DNA of 17,196 nt from Thermoplasmata archaeon (GTDB taxonomy: Archaea; Thermoplasmatota; Thermoplasmata; Lutacidiplasmatales; UBA184): contig JASHSA010000123.1 of the NCBI GenBank assembly GCA_030037035.1, forward strand, positions 1 through 17,196, given 5' to 3'. The notes under the pieces are model-generated. The model was not told where the DNA came from. It made no database searches and was given only the letters and a program-made list of their open reading frames with translations. Both the position numbers and the translations under genes were made by a program. Shown here piece after piece: positions 14,159 to 17,196 of this stretch (position 1 is its first letter; each line of letters starts with the position of its first letter).

Positions 14159-17100
14159 ATGGCGCCGCAGGCGACGCGTCGTCTCTCGGCGATCGCGTTC
14201 GCCGACATGGTCGGCTACAGCTCGCTGAGCCAGCACGACGAGCCGCTCGCCCTCGAGTACGCACGCGAGCTTCACGCGCGGCTCCGAGCGCAGGTCGTGC
14301 GGCATCGGGGTCGGATCGTCAAGACCCTCGGCGACGGCGTCCTCGCCGAGTTCGAGAGCGCGCTGGAGGCGACCGAATGCGCGGTCGAGCTCCAGCGAGA
14401 GCTGCACGAGTCGAACGCCGGCCGCCGGGGACCCAAGCTGGAGGCCCGTGTCGGGATCCACGTGGGCGACGTCGTTCACGAGGAGGACGACGTCGCCGGC
14501 GACACGGTCAACATCGCCGCCCGGATCGAGCCGCTCGCGGAGCCGGCCGGCGTGGCGCTCAGCGGGGTCGTCTTCGAGCAGGTCGGCAACAAGATCCCCT
14601 ACCCTGCGACCCGGCTCGAGCACGCGTTCCTGAAGAACATCGACACGCCGATCGCGGTCTACAGCCTGGACCTTCCGTGGCACAGCGCCCCCGCGGCGCG
14701 GGTCACCCCGTTCACCGACCGAACGACCGAGCTCGGACGCCTGCGCCAGGCGGTCGCCCAGGCAGCCCAGAAGCACGGAGCGATCGTCGCGATCATGGGG
14801 GAATCCGGGGTCGGGAAGACGCGCCTTTCCGAGGAGGCCCTTCGTCTGGCCGCTCGGCGGGGGTTTCGGGTCGCACGAGCCCGCGCTTTCGAGAACGTGC
14901 AGACGGGACCGTACGCGCTCTGGGCCGAGGTCGCCCGGGAGCTCCTGCGGGACGCCCCAAGCCCCTTGCTCTACAAGGCCGCCGACGGTTGCGCCCGGGA
15001 GCTCTCGGGCCTGCTGCCGGAGATCGCCGAGCGGCTGGGCCCGGGGCCGCCGGTCCCCGAGCTCCCTCCCGACCGGGCCCGCCTCCAGTTCTTCACCGGG
15101 CTCTCGCGGTTTCTAGAGAACCTGTCTCGGGAAGCGCCGCTCGCCTTGCTCCTCGACGATCTCCAGTGGACGGACGTAGAGACGCTCTCGTTCCTTCAGT
15201 ACTTCAGCGACCGCGTCGCCGAGCTCCCGATCGTCGTGGCGCTGACGTACCGCGACCTCGAGCTGGACGCGGACCACCCGCTCCGCCGCGCCCTCCTCGA
15301 CCTGAGGGTGAAGCGGCGCCTCAACGAGGTGGCGCTTCCCCGCCTCGGGGCGGACGACACGCACACCCTCGTGGAGGCGGTCCTCGGGGGTGCCTCGGTC
15401 TCCGAGGAGCTCTCGCCGGAGATCGCCGAGAAGACGGGAGGCAACCCGCTGTTCGTCGAGGAGGTCCTGCGCTCCTTGAGCGAAGAGGGGGCCCTGGTCC
15501 GGACCGCCAGCGGCTGGGCGGTCCAGCCCGGCTCGAGCGTCTCGATCCCGCCGACCGTCCAGGAGACCGTACTGCGCCGGGTGCGGCGTCTCGGACCGGA
15601 GCTCCAGGAGGTCCTGGAGACGGCGTCGATCCTCGGCAACGAGTTCGAGCTCGACGACCTGCGGCAGCTGTGCGGGACGGACGAGGGCCGGTTGCTGGCC
15701 CTGACCGAGGCCGCGCTACGCGCGCGGCTGCTCGTCGAACGGGAGCTCGCCCCCGGCCGACCGGTGTACCGGCTCGCCGACGAACACCTCCAGGGGGTCC
15801 TGTACTCGGCGGTCTCCCTCGGGCGTCGGCAACGTCTCCACCGGCGGGCCGGGGAGGTCCTGGAGGCTCGCCTCGGCGCTCGAGCGGAGGCCCGTGCGGC
15901 CGAGCTGGCCCAGCACTACCTCCTGGGAGCCCAGCCCGCGAAGTCGTTCGAGTGGTCGTGCCGCGCCGGAGCTCGGGCCCGAGAGGTTTTCGCCCACGAG
16001 CAGGCGATCGACGCCTATCAGCGCGCCGCCTCGCTGGTCGAAACCGCCGTGGCCGAAGCTTCCGAGCGAGCCGAGTGGGAGACGCGGGGCGCCTCGGTCT
16101 ACGAGCAGCTGGGGAACGAGCAGTACAGCCTCGCGCAGTACGATAGGTCCCATGCCAGCCACCTTCGAGGCTCGACCCTCGCCCGGTCCCGAGACCCGAC
16201 GAACGCCGCCCGCCTCCTGACGTATGCCGCCGAAGCGCGGCAAAGGACGAACGACTACAAGGGCGCCCAGGAGGAGGCGGAGCAGGCGGGGGCGTTGCTG
16301 GAGCGCCTGGCGTCCGCCGAGCGGGGGGCCGCATGGTGGTCGGCGTGGAAGGAGGTCCAACACGTGCTGTTCAGCGCGACGTACTGGCTCAACGACACCG
16401 ACGGCCGTGCTCGGATCCTCGAGCGGGTCCGGCCGGTCCTCGAGGCCAGCGAGTCGGACGGCGACCAGGCCCAGCTCTTCTCCATGTTGGCGCTCCACGG
16501 ATGGCGCCGGGACCGGACGGTCACCGACGAGTCGCTGGGGTTCTATCGGAGATCCCTAGAGCACTCGGCACGCGAACGCGCCAGTAAGGGCCAGACCGAG
16601 ATGCCGCTCGCCGAGCTGCTCACGTTCGGGTTCATGCTGTACTGGCACGGCGACTTCGAAGCGGGCCGCGTCCAGTTGACGGCGTCGCTCGAGCTGGCCG
16701 AGAAGACCCGGCAGTTCACCACCATCGCGCGGGCGAACAACTATCTCCTGGCCGTCGCCCGGCGGACCGGGGACGTCGAGGAGGCTCGTCGGCTCGTAGC
16801 GTCGACGCGCAGCGCCGCCGTTCAGGCGGAGCTCCCGGAGTACGAGGCGTTCGCGAGCGCCAACGAGGCGTGGCTTCTCTGGCGGGCCGGCGAGGTCGAC
16901 CGGGTCGACGCCCTCGGCCAGGACGCCCTCGACACCTGGGCGCGTCTTCCCGAGCGCTATCCGGTCGACTGGATGGCGCTGTGGCCGATGATCGCCCTGG
17001 CCCTCGCCCGCGCCAACCTTCCGAGGGCGATCGACCTCGCTCGGGGTCTCCTCGCCCCCACGCAGGAGCCCCTGCCTCCTCCGCTTCACGACCTGGTCAG

Positions 17101-17196
17101 CACGGCGACGCAGACCGCCTCCCAGGGGAACGTGACGGAGGCCGCCGAGGTGCTGGGCCGCGCGGTGGAGCTGGCCCGACAGACGGGATTCCTCTA
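14159..17196 (+). CDS. Class III adenylyl cyclase fused to AAA/STAND ATPase and TPR-like region (3' partial)
   Basis: An uninterrupted frame from ATG 14159 to the window edge, at least 1012 residues. Residues 8-170 are a class III nucleotidyl cyclase domain: metal aspartates D16 (AFADMVGYSS) and D59 (KTLGDG), adenine-selecting K55 and D115, and transition-state N118 and R122 (GDTVNIAARIE). All are present, so it should convert ATP to cAMP. Residues 180-460 are an AAA_16/STAND ATPase with Walker A GESGVGKT (214-221), Walker B LALLLDDLQW (328-337) and GGNPLFVEEVL (427-437). A winged-helix-like segment (about 463-600) is followed by TPR-like helices to the edge. This cytoplasmic sensor architecture is well known in Actinobacteria, Chloroflexi and other bacteria; the ligand is unknown. 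Codon use is more mixed than in the lys operon, consistent with transfer. Confidence 0.93.
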   Translation, partial: MAPQATRRLSAIAFADMVGYSSLSQHDEPLALEYARELHARLRAQVVRHRGRIVKTLGDGVLAEFESALEATECAVELQRELHESNAGRRGPKLEARVGIHVGDVVHEEDDVAGDTVNIAARIEPLAEPAGVALSGVVFEQVGNKIPYPATRLEHAFLKNIDTPIAVYSLDLPWHSAPAARVTPFTDRTTELGRLRQAVAQAAQKHGAIVAIMGESGVGKTRLSEEALRLAARRGFRVARARAFENVQTGPYALWAEVARELLRDAPSPLLYKAADGCARELSGLLPEIAERLGPGPPVPELPPDRARLQFFTGLSRFLENLSREAPLALLLDDLQWTDVETLSFLQYFSDRVAELPIVVALTYRDLELDADHPLRRALLDLRVKRRLNEVALPRLGADDTHTLVEAVLGGASVSEELSPEIAEKTGGNPLFVEEVLRSLSEEGALVRTASGWAVQPGSSVSIPPTVQETVLRRVRRLGPELQEVLETASILGNEFELDDLRQLCGTDEGRLLALTEAALRARLLVERELAPGRPVYRLADEHLQGVLYSAVSLGRRQRLHRRAGEVLEARLGARAEARAAELAQHYLLGAQPAKSFEWSCRAGARAREVFAHEQAIDAYQRAASLVETAVAEASERAEWETRGASVYEQLGNEQYSLAQYDRSHASHLRGSTLARSRDPTNAARLLTYAAEARQRTNDYKGAQEEAEQAGALLERLASAERGAAWWSAWKEVQHVLFSATYWLNDTDGRARILERVRPVLEASESDGDQAQLFSMLALHGWRRDRTVTDESLGFYRRSLEHSARERASKGQTEMPLAELLTFGFMLYWHGDFEAGRVQLTASLELAEKTRQFTTIARANNYLLAVARRTGDVEEARRLVASTRSAAVQAELPEYEAFASANEAWLLWRAGEVDRVDALGQDALDTWARLPERYPVDWMALWPMIALALARANLPRAIDLARGLLAPTQEPLPPPLHDLVSTATQTASQGNVTEAAEVLGRAVELARQTGFL

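Overview
The window is very GC-rich DNA that reads as archaeal, most likely from a high-GC relative of the Thermoplasmata. This placement is inference. It rests on a complete LysW carrier-protein amino-acid operon, two large secreted proteins with ESGLP-type and YVTN-type repeats, and several genes whose TATA-like box lies about 26 nt before the start codon, as expected for leaderless archaeal transcripts. No rRNA, tRNA, CRISPR array or transposon was recognised.

Left part (1-5173, + strand): the tail of a probable argininosuccinate lyase gene is followed by lysW, lysX, lysY, lysZ, lysJ and lysK. All the genes are head-to-tail, and most junctions overlap by 4-8 nt. The LysW carrier (53 aa, ending EDWGE) holds the amino acid while it is ligated (LysX), phosphorylated (LysZ), reduced (LysY), aminated (LysJ) and released (LysK). 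The product is lysine, ornithine or both. The argH-like tail upstream hints at a role in arginine synthesis.

Middle (5142-7087, - strand): a pirin-family protein overlaps the end of lysK tail-to-tail. It has its own promoter, with a perfect 7-bp palindrome over its Shine-Dalgarno. Next is a PiT-type phosphate permease with an unusual first repeat. A 498-nt stretch without a recognisable gene follows.

Cell-surface part (7586-13130): a 798-aa secreted protein of nine ESGLP repeats (+) converges on a 660-aa secreted protein (-) with a seven-repeat YVTN propeller and three ESGLP-like domains. Hairpins lie between them. A small two-helix membrane protein with a cysteine-containing outer domain is divergent from the propeller gene. 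These three are probably envelope or surface components.

Right part (13200-17196, + strand): a class I SAM-dependent methyltransferase, then a large protein that runs off the window. The latter joins a class III adenylyl cyclase domain with all key residues, an AAA/STAND-type ATPase and a TPR-like helical region. A class III cyclase of this architecture is mainly known from bacteria, so it is the most unexpected gene here.
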